A DNA stretch of 64,000 bases. Source: Lachnospiraceae bacterium. GTDB taxonomy: Bacteria > Bacillota > Clostridia > Lachnospirales > Lachnospiraceae. The notes under the pieces are model-generated. The model ran no database searches and had not been told where the DNA came from. It saw nothing but the letters and a program-made list of their open reading frames with translations. Of this stretch, positions 24,701 to 33,936 are shown one piece after another; position 1 is the first letter of the stretch; every line of letters begins with the position of its first letter. Location: positions 1-64,000 of the forward strand of contig JAGBCB010000010.1 of assembly GCA_017938145.1 (NCBI GenBank). Direction: 5' to 3'. Both the position numbers and the translations under genes were made by a program.

Positions 24701-26022
24701 TATTACTTTTGGACAATTATGGGGATGACAGCAAAAAGCTTCATAATTCCTTCAAATTGGCAGGAAAAAACTATCCGGTGTTTGTCATTGAAGAGGATGG
24801 CTTTCTGCCGGAGGACGTAACCTCTGTGTTCAGCTATTTCCTCGGAGATTTCAAGAAGGCAAAAGGTGTTCCGGGCAGACCGTTGTATTTTAATCAGATT
24901 AAGGTACCGGAATATTGGGAAATCAGCGCAAATAACAGCGGCGGAAGTGTGCATGATTTAAATAAAGAACGTGCAAAAATCTTTTATTCCGAGCCAAAAC
25001 ATAAGCGTCTGGTAAGGGTGGTAGACTGGTATGATGAAAGGGGAACAGTTTGTTTCAGTGACCATTACAACCGCTACGGTGCCTTATATGCCAGAACAAT
25101 TTTTAATGCGAAAGGACAGAGAGTAAACAAATCTTTCTTTTCTGCGGATGGAAAAGAAGTAGTAATGGAAAACTACGTAACCGGAGATATTATTTTAAAT
25201 GACGGTGACTTGGTTAAAATATTCCATACAAAGAAAGAATATATTGCATATGTTCTGGAAAAAGCCGGCTATGCAGACTACAGAATTTTCTTCAATACTT
25301 TGTCAACCTCGTTCTTTGTTTCACAGTTTTTGGGTGACAACGGAAAGGGTGATGTTTTATTCTGGCAGGAACCAATCAATAATGAGATTCCGGGCAATAT
25401 GCGGAGTATATTAAACGGAACATCAAAGCGTGCGGGTCGTGTAATGGTGCAGCGCAGGGATTCTTACGAAAAAATGCTTGCTCTTGGTGCTCCGGCAGAC
25501 ATTATCAGTCCTCTTGGCTTTGTATATCCTTTCAAAAAAGAAAATCAGGGTAAAAAAGAAGCTCTCATTTGTACCAATTCCGACAATATTGCCGAAATCA
25601 ATAAGATTGTGGAAGCCCTTCCGGAGGTTCATTTTGCAATTGCAGCCTTAACGGAAATGTCTTCCAAGCTTATGAGTATGGATCAATATAAAAATGTCAG
25701 TCTGTACCCTGGTGTGAAGATGAAAGTACTGGAGGAATTATTTGAACAGGCAGATATTTATCTGGATATCAATCATGAGTCGGAGATTGTATCTGCGGTA
25801 GAAAAGGCGTTCCTGCATAATCATTTGATTTTTGCATTTAAGGAGACACTTCATAATGCGCGCTACGTGCCGCAGGAACACATTTTTGTAAAAGACAAGG
25901 CAAATGAACTTGTGACGGATTTAAAGTCTGTTATGGGCAACACAGCGCTTTTAAAGGAGCGTTTGGAACGGCAACGGGCATTTGCAATGTTAGAAACCAA
26001 GGAAACGTATTTAGGTATTTAA
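24673..26022 (+). CDS. gtfB: Accessory Sec glycosylation chaperone GtfB
   Basis: This 449-aa protein is the partner that stabilises GtfA and binds the adhesin substrate. The N-terminal half carries family landmarks: VIEEDGFLPEDV, YFNQIKVPEYWEI, VDWYDERG and VTGDIIL. The C-terminal half is a GT-B-like fold without the E-x7-E catalytic motif, as expected for a non-catalytic subunit. The start overlaps gtfA behind AGGTGGAG. The next gene, fbp, follows after 18 bp in the same direction and may be partly cotranscribed. Confidence 0.92.
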   Translation: MGNTVKDNIILLLDNYGDDSKKLHNSFKLAGKNYPVFVIEEDGFLPEDVTSVFSYFLGDFKKAKGVPGRPLYFNQIKVPEYWEISANNSGGSVHDLNKERAKIFYSEPKHKRLVRVVDWYDERGTVCFSDHYNRYGALYARTIFNAKGQRVNKSFFSADGKEVVMENYVTGDIILNDGDLVKIFHTKKEYIAYVLEKAGYADYRIFFNTLSTSFFVSQFLGDNGKGDVLFWQEPINNEIPGNMRSILNGTSKRAGRVMVQRRDSYEKMLALGAPADIISPLGFVYPFKKENQGKKEALICTNSDNIAEINKIVEALPEVHFAIAALTEMSSKLMSMDQYKNVSLYPGVKMKVLEELFEQADIYLDINHESEIVSAVEKAFLHNHLIFAFKETLHNARYVPQEHIFVKDKANELVTDLKSVMGNTALLKERLERQRAFAMLETKETYLGI

Positions 26023-26040
26023 ACAGTAAAGGGGTTTACT

Positions 26041-27993
26041 ATGGATAATACGGAATTTCGTTATTTGGAACAGTTATCAAAGCTTTATCCTACCATAGGA
26101 AAAGCTTCCACGGAAATTATTAACTTACAGTCGATTTTGAATCTGCCAAAGGGCACAGAGCACTTTTTGTCGGACATCCACGGAGAATACGAGGCATTTT
26201 CCCATGTGCTTCACAATGGTTCCGGTGCTGTGCGGAAAAAGATTGACGATGTATTTGGGCATACCTTAAGTAATACGGATAAGTCTGCCCTGGCAACGCT
26301 GATTTACTATCCGAAGCAGAAGATAGAACTGGTAAAGCAGGCAGAGCCGGATATTGTCAACTGGTATAAAATTACCCTGTACCGACTCATTGAGGTGTGC
26401 AAGGTAGTTTCCTCCAAGTATACCAGAAGCAAGGTGCGCAAAGCCCTGCCGGAGGATTACGGTTACATTATCGAAGAACTAATTACGGAAAAATCCGAGG
26501 TGTTAAACAAAGAGGCGTATTATGAGTCTATCGTAAACACCATTGTGGAAATCGGCAATTCCGAGGAGTTTATTATTGCTCTGGCAAAGGTAATCCAGCA
26601 GCTGGTTATTGACCGTCTGCATATTTTAGGAGACATTTTTGACAGAGGTCCGGCACCACACCTGATTATGGACCGTATGTGCCGGTATCATTCCGTGGAT
26701 TTCCAGTGGGGCAACCACGACATTCTCTGGATGGGCGCTGCAGCAGGTCACATGGCATGTATTGCTAATGTCATCCGTAACAGCGTGCAGTACGGAAACT
26801 TAGGCATTTTGGAGGACGGTTACGGTATCAATATGCTGCCACTGGCAACCTTTGCGTTGGATACCTATGCTGAAGATGACTGTGCCTGTTTTGAATTAAA
26901 AGAAAAAAATCAGGTTTCTGACAGAGAAAATGACATGGTCATGAAGATGCACAAGGCCATTGTTATTATTAAGTTTAAGCTGGAAGGACAGATTGCCCGG
27001 GCAAGAGAGGATTTTGGACTGCAGGATCGCTGTCTGCTTCATCTGATTGATTATGAAAAGGGTACCATTGTGCTGGAAGGCAAGGAGTACGAGCTGTTGG
27101 ATAAGAGTTTCCCAACCATAAACCCGGCGGACCCATATGCTCTTACGGAAGAAGAAGCAGATGTTATGCGTCGTCTACGAAATTCCTTCCTGCACTGTGA
27201 GAAGCTACAGCGTCATGTACAGCTGCTGTTAAGCAGGGGCAGTCTCTATAAGATTTATAATAACAATCTCCTGTATCACGGCTGTGTGCCGATGAATGAG
27301 GACGGCAGTTTTACCGAGGTTACATTGTTTGGCGAAACCCATAAGGGAAAGAAGCTTTATGATATGCTGGAAAGCTACGTGCGTAAGGCATTTTTTGCAG
27401 AGGATAAGGAAGAAAAGGCCAAGGGCGCCGATATTATGTGGTACCTTTGGAATGCGCCGAATTCCCCGATTTACGGCCGCAGCAAAATGTCTACCTTTGA
27501 GCGGTACTTTATTGATGACAAGGACCTTTATATAGAGGTCAAGAACCCGTACTATCAGTTAATTGAGAAGACGGAAACTGCCATCAATATTTTAACGGAG
27601 TTTGGTCTTTCGGTGGAAACTGCCCATATCATTAACGGACATGTGCCGGTGCACCGCATGGCGGGAGAAAGCCCGGTAAAATGCGGTGGCAAGGTAATTG
27701 TTATTGATGGCGGTTTTTCCAAGACCTACCGCAGGGAAACAGGTATTGCGGGTTATACCTTGGTATACAATTCCTATGGTCTTACTTTAACGGCCCATGA
27801 ACCGTTTGTTTCCAAGGAGCTGGCCATCAGCAAGGAAATTGATATTGTTTCCAGACAGGAGGCGGTAGAGCGGATGTACCACCGTATGCTGGTGGGAGAT
27901 ACCGACCAGGGCAAGATGATTAAAGAGAGAATTGAAGATTTAAAGAAACTTATTGCAGCGTACCGCTGTGGTGAAATTGTGGAAAAGAGATAA
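26041..27993 (+). CDS. fbp: Fructose-1,6-bisphosphatase, class III
   Basis: This gluconeogenic phosphatase hydrolyses fructose-1,6-bisphosphate. At 650 aa it is the typical Firmicutes class III (Fbp/YydE type) enzyme with a calcineurin-like metallophosphatase core. Metal-ligand motifs are visible: LSDIHGEY, GDIFDRGP, WGNHDI and NGHVPVH. The start follows AAGGGG. A strong hairpin terminator shared with the convergent flippase gene ends it. Confidence 0.96.
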   Translation: MDNTEFRYLEQLSKLYPTIGKASTEIINLQSILNLPKGTEHFLSDIHGEYEAFSHVLHNGSGAVRKKIDDVFGHTLSNTDKSALATLIYYPKQKIELVKQAEPDIVNWYKITLYRLIEVCKVVSSKYTRSKVRKALPEDYGYIIEELITEKSEVLNKEAYYESIVNTIVEIGNSEEFIIALAKVIQQLVIDRLHILGDIFDRGPAPHLIMDRMCRYHSVDFQWGNHDILWMGAAAGHMACIANVIRNSVQYGNLGILEDGYGINMLPLATFALDTYAEDDCACFELKEKNQVSDRENDMVMKMHKAIVIIKFKLEGQIARAREDFGLQDRCLLHLIDYEKGTIVLEGKEYELLDKSFPTINPADPYALTEEEADVMRRLRNSFLHCEKLQRHVQLLLSRGSLYKIYNNNLLYHGCVPMNEDGSFTEVTLFGETHKGKKLYDMLESYVRKAFFAEDKEEKAKGADIMWYLWNAPNSPIYGRSKMSTFERYFIDDKDLYIEVKNPYYQLIEKTETAINILTEFGLSVETAHIINGHVPVHRMAGESPVKCGGKVIVIDGGFSKTYRRETGIAGYTLVYNSYGLTLTAHEPFVSKELAISKEIDIVSRQEAVERMYHRMLVGDTDQGKMIKERIEDLKKLIAAYRCGEIVEKR

Positions 27994-28001
27994 CATGTGA
28001 G

Positions 28002-28044
28002 AAGCCTCACAGGTGACCTATCAGTCACTTGAGAGGCTTTTTGT
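28002..28044. terminator. Bidirectional terminator between fbp and flippase
   Basis: The nested stem AAGCCTC/GAGGCTT with AGGTGAC/GTCACTT inside is followed by TTTTT on the plus strand. It overlaps the last codons of the minus-strand gene. Confidence 0.75.
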
Positions 28045-29322
28045 TGCTTTATGCAGAGTAAGAGCTTCTGCAACCGTTGTAAATCCCTGGCTTACCAGCA
28101 GGGTAAAGAAGTATGCCGCCATGCCATGGGTTGGGACAAGAAGCATCAGACAACCAATTTTGATTACCAGAGAGAGAACAGAAATGGTAAAGGTCTGATA
28201 CACCTTACCAAGACCGTTTAAAATGCTCCCCAAAGTAGAGGATAAGTACATAAACGGGCACAACCAGGCAAGAATACAGATGTATGTTCCGGCTTTTAAC
28301 TCATGAAACACAGCGTTTCCGAGAAAGTTACCGGACAAAAGGAAAAATGCGGTGCATGCAAAACCAAGGCCCCCGCTAAAGGTTAACGACATGCGGATAA
28401 CTTTATGCAGATACCCGGTGTTTTCTTCCTTATTTGCTTTGGATACCACCGGAAGCAACAGTACCGAAAGGGAACCGGTAAGGGCAGTAGGGAAGAAAAT
28501 AAAGGGAAAGGCCATGCCGTTTAAAATACCGTATTCACTGAGTGCCATGGTCTTGGTCATGCCGGACTGTTGCAGGGTGTAAGGCACCAATGTTGCTTCA
28601 AAGCTGTGGAGCAGATTGATAATCAGACGGTGGAAGGTTAGGGGCAGGGCTAACAGAGTAATGTCTGCAAGACCGCTTTTATGTAAGGATTTTGCACTGA
28701 TTTTTTTGCCTTTGCATTCCTTGGAGATTAAAGAAAGAATGCTGACAAGGGCAGAGGTGGCTTCTCCGATAACAAGTACAAGTACTGCCAACTCACAGGA
28801 AAAGTTAAGTCCTTGGAAGGTAAATACAATAAAGTAGGCACAGGCAATGCGGATGACTTGCTCTGTCAGCTGTGAAACAGCAGGCCCCCGGGAATTACTT
28901 TTGCCGTAATTATATCCGTTGCAACAGGCGGTAACAGCACCGAAAGGAAACATAAAGCTTAAAATACGTAAAGGTTGTATGGTCCGTTCGTCAAACAAAA
29001 AGTGGGTGGCAAGAAAAGGTGCACCTTCATACAACAGAAGAGATAGCAGAAGAGATAAAAACAGGGAAAGGGTCAGTCCGTGAAAAAAAACAGAAATTGA
29101 AGCCTTTCGCTCTGCAGTGATTTTTGATATGGCAGTTTGAATTCCTGAGGCATAAATGGTATAGCAGACGCCGGAAATGGGAAAAATCATCTGATAGATA
29201 CCAAGGAGTTCACTGCCTAAATGGTCGGAGAGCCAGATGCGGTAAAAGAAGCCTAAGATACGGCTTAAAAATCCGGCTGCGGTAAGAATAATAGTGCCTT
29301 TGGCAAGTGTACTTTTGAACAT
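28021..29322 (-). CDS. Polysaccharide/lipid flippase, SpoVB/MurJ-like (MOP superfamily)
   Basis: This 433-aa protein has about 12-14 hydrophobic helices and begins MFKSTLAKGTIILTAAGFLSRILGFFYRI, cut here as the AAGFLSRILGFFYRIWLS signature of the SpoVB/YtgP subfamily. Such proteins flip lipid-linked sugars or cell-wall precursors across the membrane. The ATG at 29322 lies behind GGAGG; an upstream ATG at 29355 has no ribosome site. It is monocistronic and divergent from the rrf2 operon. The exact substrate is not evident. Confidence 0.85.
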   Translation of the reverse strand: MFKSTLAKGTIILTAAGFLSRILGFFYRIWLSDHLGSELLGIYQMIFPISGVCYTIYASGIQTAISKITAERKASISVFFHGLTLSLFLSLLLSLLLYEGAPFLATHFLFDERTIQPLRILSFMFPFGAVTACCNGYNYGKSNSRGPAVSQLTEQVIRIACAYFIVFTFQGLNFSCELAVLVLVIGEATSALVSILSLISKECKGKKISAKSLHKSGLADITLLALPLTFHRLIINLLHSFEATLVPYTLQQSGMTKTMALSEYGILNGMAFPFIFFPTALTGSLSVLLLPVVSKANKEENTGYLHKVIRMSLTFSGGLGFACTAFFLLSGNFLGNAVFHELKAGTYICILAWLCPFMYLSSTLGSILNGLGKVYQTFTISVLSLVIKIGCLMLLVPTHGMAAYFFTLLVSQGFTTVAEALTLHKATKSLSSD

Positions 29323-29423
29323 AAAACCTCCGAGATTTAAGCGGAAAAACTGCATTTACCAAATGGTATGAAGATAGTGAAAAAAATAGAAGAAAAATAA
29401 TTGATAAATTATTAACAATAGGG

Positions 29424-29452
29424 TTGACAAGCAGCATATTTCGTAGTAATAT
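29424..29452 (+). promoter_or_regulatory. Promoter of the rrf2-iscS-iscU-mnmA operon
   Basis: TTGACA (29424-29429), 17 bp, TAATAT (29447-29452), a near-consensus vegetative promoter. Confidence 0.8.
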
Positions 29453-29460
29453 TAAATCGC

Positions 29461-29508
29461 AGTAAATTACTAGGAAATAAAAAAGTCGGAATTGATTTAC
29501 TGGGAATT
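29461..29508 (+). promoter_or_regulatory. Candidate Rrf2/IscR operators
   Basis: The palindrome AGTAAATTACT (29461-29471) overlaps the start site region. Two related elements, AATTACTAGGAAAT (from 29465) and TTTACTGGGAATT (from 29496), are spaced 31 bp apart, about three helical turns. The position downstream of the -10 suits repression by the first gene product (inference). Confidence 0.5.
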
Positions 29509-29525
29509 AAAAGGAGTTGATATAA

Positions 29526-29984
29526 GTGAAGCTTACAACAAAAGGACGTTACGGTCTGCGGGCGGTTATTGATTTGGCTATGTATGCAAAAAATGAGCCG
29601 GTATCTTTAAGCGATGTGGCAGAGCGTCAAAATATTTCCATCAGCTATTTGGAACAGCTGGTGGCAAAGTTAAAAAAAGCAGGTATTGTGCAAAGCACCA
29701 GAGGTGCCCAGGGCGGGTATGCGTTGGCAAAGGCACCGGAAGAAATCTCTGTTGGAGAAATTCTTAGGGCGTTGGAGGGCAGTTTAAGTCCGGTGGATTG
29801 CTCCGCTGTGGACGGAGAGGGAGAAACCGAGTGTTCCGCTTCCAATTTCTGCGTCACCAAATATGTTTGGAAGCGTATTAATGATAGTATCAATGATACG
29901 GTAAATAACATGTTTCTGTCCGAGCTCTTGGAAGAGAGCAATAACGTAAAAAGTGATGCAACCCAGGTAGAGCCGGGCTGCTAG
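29526..29984 (+). CDS. iscR: Rrf2-family regulator, IscR-like
   Basis: This 152-aa winged-helix regulator starts at GTG behind AAAGGAG. The N-terminal KLTTKGRYGLRAVIDLA and GAQGGYALAK wing are standard for Rrf2. Three cysteines (C92, C103, C109) in the C-terminal loop can bind an Fe-S cluster as in IscR. It is first in an operon with iscS, iscU and mnmA, so it probably senses Fe-S or cysteine status and represses its own operon. It could be CymR-like, but the three Cys and the context favour IscR. Confidence 0.88.
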   Translation: MKLTTKGRYGLRAVIDLAMYAKNEPVSLSDVAERQNISISYLEQLVAKLKKAGIVQSTRGAQGGYALAKAPEEISVGEILRALEGSLSPVDCSAVDGEGETECSASNFCVTKYVWKRINDSINDTVNNMFLSELLEESNNVKSDATQVEPGC

Positions 29985-30006
29985 ACATAAAGGGAGGTAT
30001 ATAGTC

Positions 30007-31200
30007 ATGAATAAGAAGATTATCTATTTAGATAATGCAGCAACAACAAAAACAAGACCGGAGGTAGTGGAGGCCATGCTTCCTTACTTTACCGAAAAAT
30101 TCGGTAATCCATCCAGCGTGTACGGATTTGCGTCTCAAAATAAAGAAGCGGTAACCGAGGCAAGAGAGCAGATTGCAAAGGCATTAAATGCCCCAACGCA
30201 GGATATTTACTTTACTGCCGGCGGTTCTGAAGCGGACAACTGGGCATTAAAGGCTGCCATGGAGGCTTACAAGGACAAGGGTAACCACTTAATTACTACA
30301 AAGATTGAGCATCATGCCATTTTGCATACCTGTGAATATTTAGAGAAGCAGGGCTGTGAGGTAACTTACCTTGATGTGGATGAAAACGGTGTGGTGGATT
30401 TAGAGCAGTTAAAGCGTTCCATCAAGCCAACTACTGTACTTATTTCCGTAATGTATGCCAATAACGAAATCGGTACTATTCAGCCAATTAAGAAAATCGG
30501 ACAGATTGCCAAGGAACACGGTGTACTGTTCCATACCGACGCGGTACAGGCTTTTGGTCAGTTACCAATTGATGTGGTGGCAGAAAATATCGATATGTTA
30601 AGCGCCAGCGGCCATAAGTTGAACGGTCCGAAGGGCATCGGTTTCCTGTATATCAAGAAGGGCTTAAAACTCCGTTCCTTAATCCACGGCGGCGGTCAGG
30701 AAAGAAAGCGCCGTGCAGGTACTGAAAATGTGCCGGGTATCGTAGGCTTTGGTAAAGCGGTAGAACTCGCTGTGGCAGGCATGGAAGCAAAAATTAAAAA
30801 GGAAACAGAGCTTCGTGACTACATGATTGACCGCGTACTGGCAGAAATTCCGTATGTGCGCTTAAACGGTCACAGAACTTTAAGACTTCCGAATAACGCA
30901 AACTTCAGCTTCCAGTTTATCGAAGGTGAATCCTTACTTATCATGCTTGATATGAAGGGCATTTGTGCATCCAGTGGTTCCGCATGTACGTCCGGTTCTT
31001 TGGACCCGTCCCATGTACTGCTTGCTATCGGACTTCCTCATGAAATTGCCCATGGTTCTTTAAGATTAACTCTTTCTGAAGAAACCACCAAGGAAGAAAT
31101 CGATTTCACCATCGACCAGTTAAAGGCAATTGTAGCAAATTTAAGAAACATGTCCCCATTGTATGAGGACTTTGTAAAGAAGCAGAATAAGAATAAATAA
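30007..31200 (+). CDS. iscS: Cysteine desulfurase IscS/NifS
   Basis: This 397-aa PLP enzyme takes sulfur from cysteine for Fe-S clusters and tRNA thiolation. Seen: the PLP-lysine motif SASGHKLNGPKG and the flexible-loop catalytic Cys in CASSGSACTSGS (about 318-330). Starting with IIYLDNAATTKT it is class I NifS/IscS. It is 22 bp after the regulator and 26 bp before iscU. MnmA at the end of the operon is the likely second sulfur acceptor. Confidence 0.96.
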   Translation: MNKKIIYLDNAATTKTRPEVVEAMLPYFTEKFGNPSSVYGFASQNKEAVTEAREQIAKALNAPTQDIYFTAGGSEADNWALKAAMEAYKDKGNHLITTKIEHHAILHTCEYLEKQGCEVTYLDVDENGVVDLEQLKRSIKPTTVLISVMYANNEIGTIQPIKKIGQIAKEHGVLFHTDAVQAFGQLPIDVVAENIDMLSASGHKLNGPKGIGFLYIKKGLKLRSLIHGGGQERKRRAGTENVPGIVGFGKAVELAVAGMEAKIKKETELRDYMIDRVLAEIPYVRLNGHRTLRLPNNANFSFQFIEGESLLIMLDMKGICASSGSACTSGSLDPSHVLLAIGLPHEIAHGSLRLTLSEETTKEEIDFTIDQLKAIVANLRNMSPLYEDFVKKQNKNK

Positions 31201-31226
31201 CTTTTAGTGAGAAGGAGAACAAAAGT

Positions 31227-31670
31227 ATGTATACAGAAAAAGTAATGGATCATTTTACAAACCCAAGAAATGTTGGAGAAATTGAAAATGCCAGCGGTGT
31301 GGGAACTGTTGGCAACGCAAAGTGCGGCGATATTATGAGAATTTATCTGGATATCGACGACAATCAGATTATCCAGGATGTTAAGTTTAAGACCTTCGGC
31401 TGTGGCGCAGCTGTGGCAACCAGCAGTATGGCAACGGAGCTTGTAAAGGGTAAGTCTATTTATGAAGCTTTACAGGTTACCAACAAGGCAGTTATGGAAG
31501 CTTTGGACGGACTTCCACCGGTAAAGGTGCACTGCTCTTTACTTGCAGAAGAAGCAATTCATGCGGCTCTTTGGGACTATGCGGAAAAGCATGGTATCAA
31601 GATCGAAGGCTTAGAAAAGCCAAAGAGTGACATCCATGAGGATGAAGAGGAAGAAGCTGAAGAATATTAA
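31227..31670 (+). CDS. iscU: Fe-S cluster scaffold IscU/NifU-like
   Basis: At 147 aa it is the IscU/NifU-N scaffold on which clusters are built. Ligand cysteines C33 (AKCGD), C59 (FGCGAA) and C103 (VHCSLLAEEA) are in place, with Asp35. A short acidic tail (EDEEEEAEEY) follows. Context with IscS and IscR fits the ISC-like system used by many Clostridia. Confidence 0.95.
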   Translation: MYTEKVMDHFTNPRNVGEIENASGVGTVGNAKCGDIMRIYLDIDDNQIIQDVKFKTFGCGAAVATSSMATELVKGKSIYEALQVTNKAVMEALDGLPPVKVHCSLLAEEAIHAALWDYAEKHGIKIEGLEKPKSDIHEDEEEEAEEY

Positions 31671-31682
31671 GAGGGACAAGCT

Positions 31683-32762
31683 ATGGCAAAAATTGTAGTC
31701 GGACTTTCCGGTGGTGTAGATTCTTCCGTGGCGGCATATCTGCTTAAAGAGGCCGGTCATGAGGTTATCGGTGTTACCATGCAAATCTGGCAGGAAGAAG
31801 ATAACGAGACTCAGGAAGAAAACGGCGGTTGCTGCGGACTTTCTGCGGTGGAAGACGCAAGACGTGTGGCATCCATGCTTGGAATCCCGTATTATGTAAT
31901 GAACTTCCGCTCGGAGTTTAAAGAGGCGGTTATCGATTATTTTGTGGCAGAGTATGAGGCAGGCAGAACGCCAAACCCATGCATTGCCTGTAACCGGTAT
32001 GTGAAATGGGAGTCCTTATATCACCGGGCAAAAGAAATTGGTGCCGACGGTATTGCAACCGGGCATTATTCCAGAATTGTGCAGCTGCCAAACGGAAGAT
32101 TCGCACTGCAGAAGTCTATTACAGATGCAAAGGACCAAACCTATGCCCTGTATAATTTGACTCAGGACCAGCTGGCACATACGATGATGCCGGTGGGCGC
32201 TTATTCCAAAGATGAAATTCGTGCTATTGCCGAAAAAATCGGTTTACTTGTGGCAAACAAGCCGGACAGCATGGAAATATGCTTTGTTCCGGACGATGAT
32301 TATGCAGGATTTATAGAAGACTACACTGGTAGAACGTTTCCGAAGGGGAACTTTGTGAATACAGCGGGGGAGGTTCTTGGGCCTCATCAGGGTATTATCC
32401 ATTATACGGTTGGCCAGCGAAAGGGCTTAGGCATTGCCCTCGGTTCCCGTATGTTTGTAAAGGAGATTCGTCCGGAAACCAATGAGGTGGTTCTGGCTTC
32501 CAACGATGAACTGTTTTCCAAGGTGCTCTATGCGGACAGACTTAATTTTATGTCCATCGAAACGGTTACCGAACCGATGGAAGTATGGGCAAAAATCCGT
32601 TATAATCATAAAGGTGCCAAGGCAGTCATTGAGCTGGTGGGTGAAGATAAATTAAAGGTTACCTTCGAGGAACCGCAGCGTGCCATTACCCCGGGTCAGG
32701 CCGTGGTATTGTATGATGGCGACATTGTTGTTGGCGGCGGAACCATCATAGGTGCTGAGTAA
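31683..32762 (+). CDS. mnmA: tRNA-specific 2-thiouridylase MnmA
   Basis: This 359-aa enzyme activates U34 of tRNA-Lys/Glu/Gln with ATP and inserts sulfur. The PP-loop GLSGGVDSSVAA is at the N-terminus. The catalytic cysteines are in NPCIACN and MEICFVPDD. The CCGLSAVEDARRVA segment is typical of the Clostridia group. It lies 12 bp after iscU in the same operon, which supplies its sulfur. Confidence 0.96.
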   Translation: MAKIVVGLSGGVDSSVAAYLLKEAGHEVIGVTMQIWQEEDNETQEENGGCCGLSAVEDARRVASMLGIPYYVMNFRSEFKEAVIDYFVAEYEAGRTPNPCIACNRYVKWESLYHRAKEIGADGIATGHYSRIVQLPNGRFALQKSITDAKDQTYALYNLTQDQLAHTMMPVGAYSKDEIRAIAEKIGLLVANKPDSMEICFVPDDDYAGFIEDYTGRTFPKGNFVNTAGEVLGPHQGIIHYTVGQRKGLGIALGSRMFVKEIRPETNEVVLASNDELFSKVLYADRLNFMSIETVTEPMEVWAKIRYNHKGAKAVIELVGEDKLKVTFEEPQRAITPGQAVVLYDGDIVVGGGTIIGAE

Positions 32763-32790
32763 TTCAGGTTTACAATAGGAGAAGGATATT

Positions 32791-33909
32791 ATGTATGATT
32801 ATTTAATAGTAGGTGCCGGTTTATTTGGTGCCGTATTTGCCCATGAGGCAAAAAAAGCAGGCAAAAAGGTGCTTGTTATCGATAAGCGTCCGCAGATTGC
32901 CGGAAATATTTACACAGAAGAAGTGGATGGAATTAATGTGCATAAGTACGGTGCCCATATTTTCCATACCTCCAACAAGAAGGTTTGGGATTATGTGCAG
33001 CAGTTTGCGGAGTTTAACCGTTACACCAATTCACCGGTGGCGCGTTACAAGGACGAGCTTTACAATCTGCCGTTTAACATGAATACCTTCAGCAAAATGT
33101 GGCCGGAGGTAAAAACTCCTGCCCAGGCAAAGGCTAAAATCGAGGCTCAGAAAAAAGAAGCAGGTATTACCGAACCTAAGAATTTGGAGGAGCAGGGTAT
33201 CAGTCTGATTGGCCGTGACATTTATGAAAAGCTTGTTAAAGGCTATACAGAGAAGCAGTGGGGCAGAAGAGCCACCGAGCTTCCATCCTTTATTATCAAG
33301 CGTCTGCCGGTTCGTTTTGTGTACGATAATAACTATTTTAATGACCTGTATCAGGGTATTCCTGTGGGTGGTTACACCAAGATGGTAGAAAATATGTTAG
33401 AAGGCGTGGAAGTGCGCTTAAATACGGATTTCTTTGCGAATAAAGAAGAATTCCTGGCATCTGCAAATAAGGTGGTATTTACCGGTATGCTGGATGAATA
33501 CTTCGATTTCTGCTACGGAGAACTGGAATACCGCAGCCTTCGTTTTGAAACAGAGCTTCTTGACGAAGAAAACTATCAGGGCAATGCGGTGGTAAACTAT
33601 ACGGAATACGAGGTGCCTTACACCAGAATCATTGAGCACAAGCACTTCGAGTTTGGCTGCCAGAACGGCAATTATAATCCAAAGACCGTGATTACCCGTG
33701 AGTATCCGGCTACCTGGAATAAGGGCGATGAGCCTTACTATCCAATGAACGACGAAAAGAACAATGCGCTGTTTGCTAAGTATAAGGAATTGGCAGACAA
33801 GCAGGACAAGGTTATTTTCGGCGGAAGACTTGGTATGTACAAGTACTATGATATGCACCAGGTTATCGAAGTGGCTTTAGCGTGTGCAGAAGTGGAGCTG
33901 AATTTGTAG
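32791..33909 (+). CDS. glf: UDP-galactopyranose mutase
   Basis: This 372-aa FAD enzyme converts UDP-galactopyranose to UDP-galactofuranose for cell-surface glycans. An FAD-binding GAGLFGAVFAHEA motif is at the N-terminus, and HKYGAHIFHT, EKQWGRR and GGRLGMYKYYDMHQ are family signatures. It begins 28 bp after mnmA behind AGGAGAAGG. It is likely part of the surface polysaccharide supply. Confidence 0.96.
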   Translation: MYDYLIVGAGLFGAVFAHEAKKAGKKVLVIDKRPQIAGNIYTEEVDGINVHKYGAHIFHTSNKKVWDYVQQFAEFNRYTNSPVARYKDELYNLPFNMNTFSKMWPEVKTPAQAKAKIEAQKKEAGITEPKNLEEQGISLIGRDIYEKLVKGYTEKQWGRRATELPSFIIKRLPVRFVYDNNYFNDLYQGIPVGGYTKMVENMLEGVEVRLNTDFFANKEEFLASANKVVFTGMLDEYFDFCYGELEYRSLRFETELLDEENYQGNAVVNYTEYEVPYTRIIEHKHFEFGCQNGNYNPKTVITREYPATWNKGDEPYYPMNDEKNNALFAKYKELADKQDKVIFGGRLGMYKYYDMHQVIEVALACAEVELNL

Positions 33910-33936
33910 TTTAAAGTATAGATTGTTATTTAAAAT

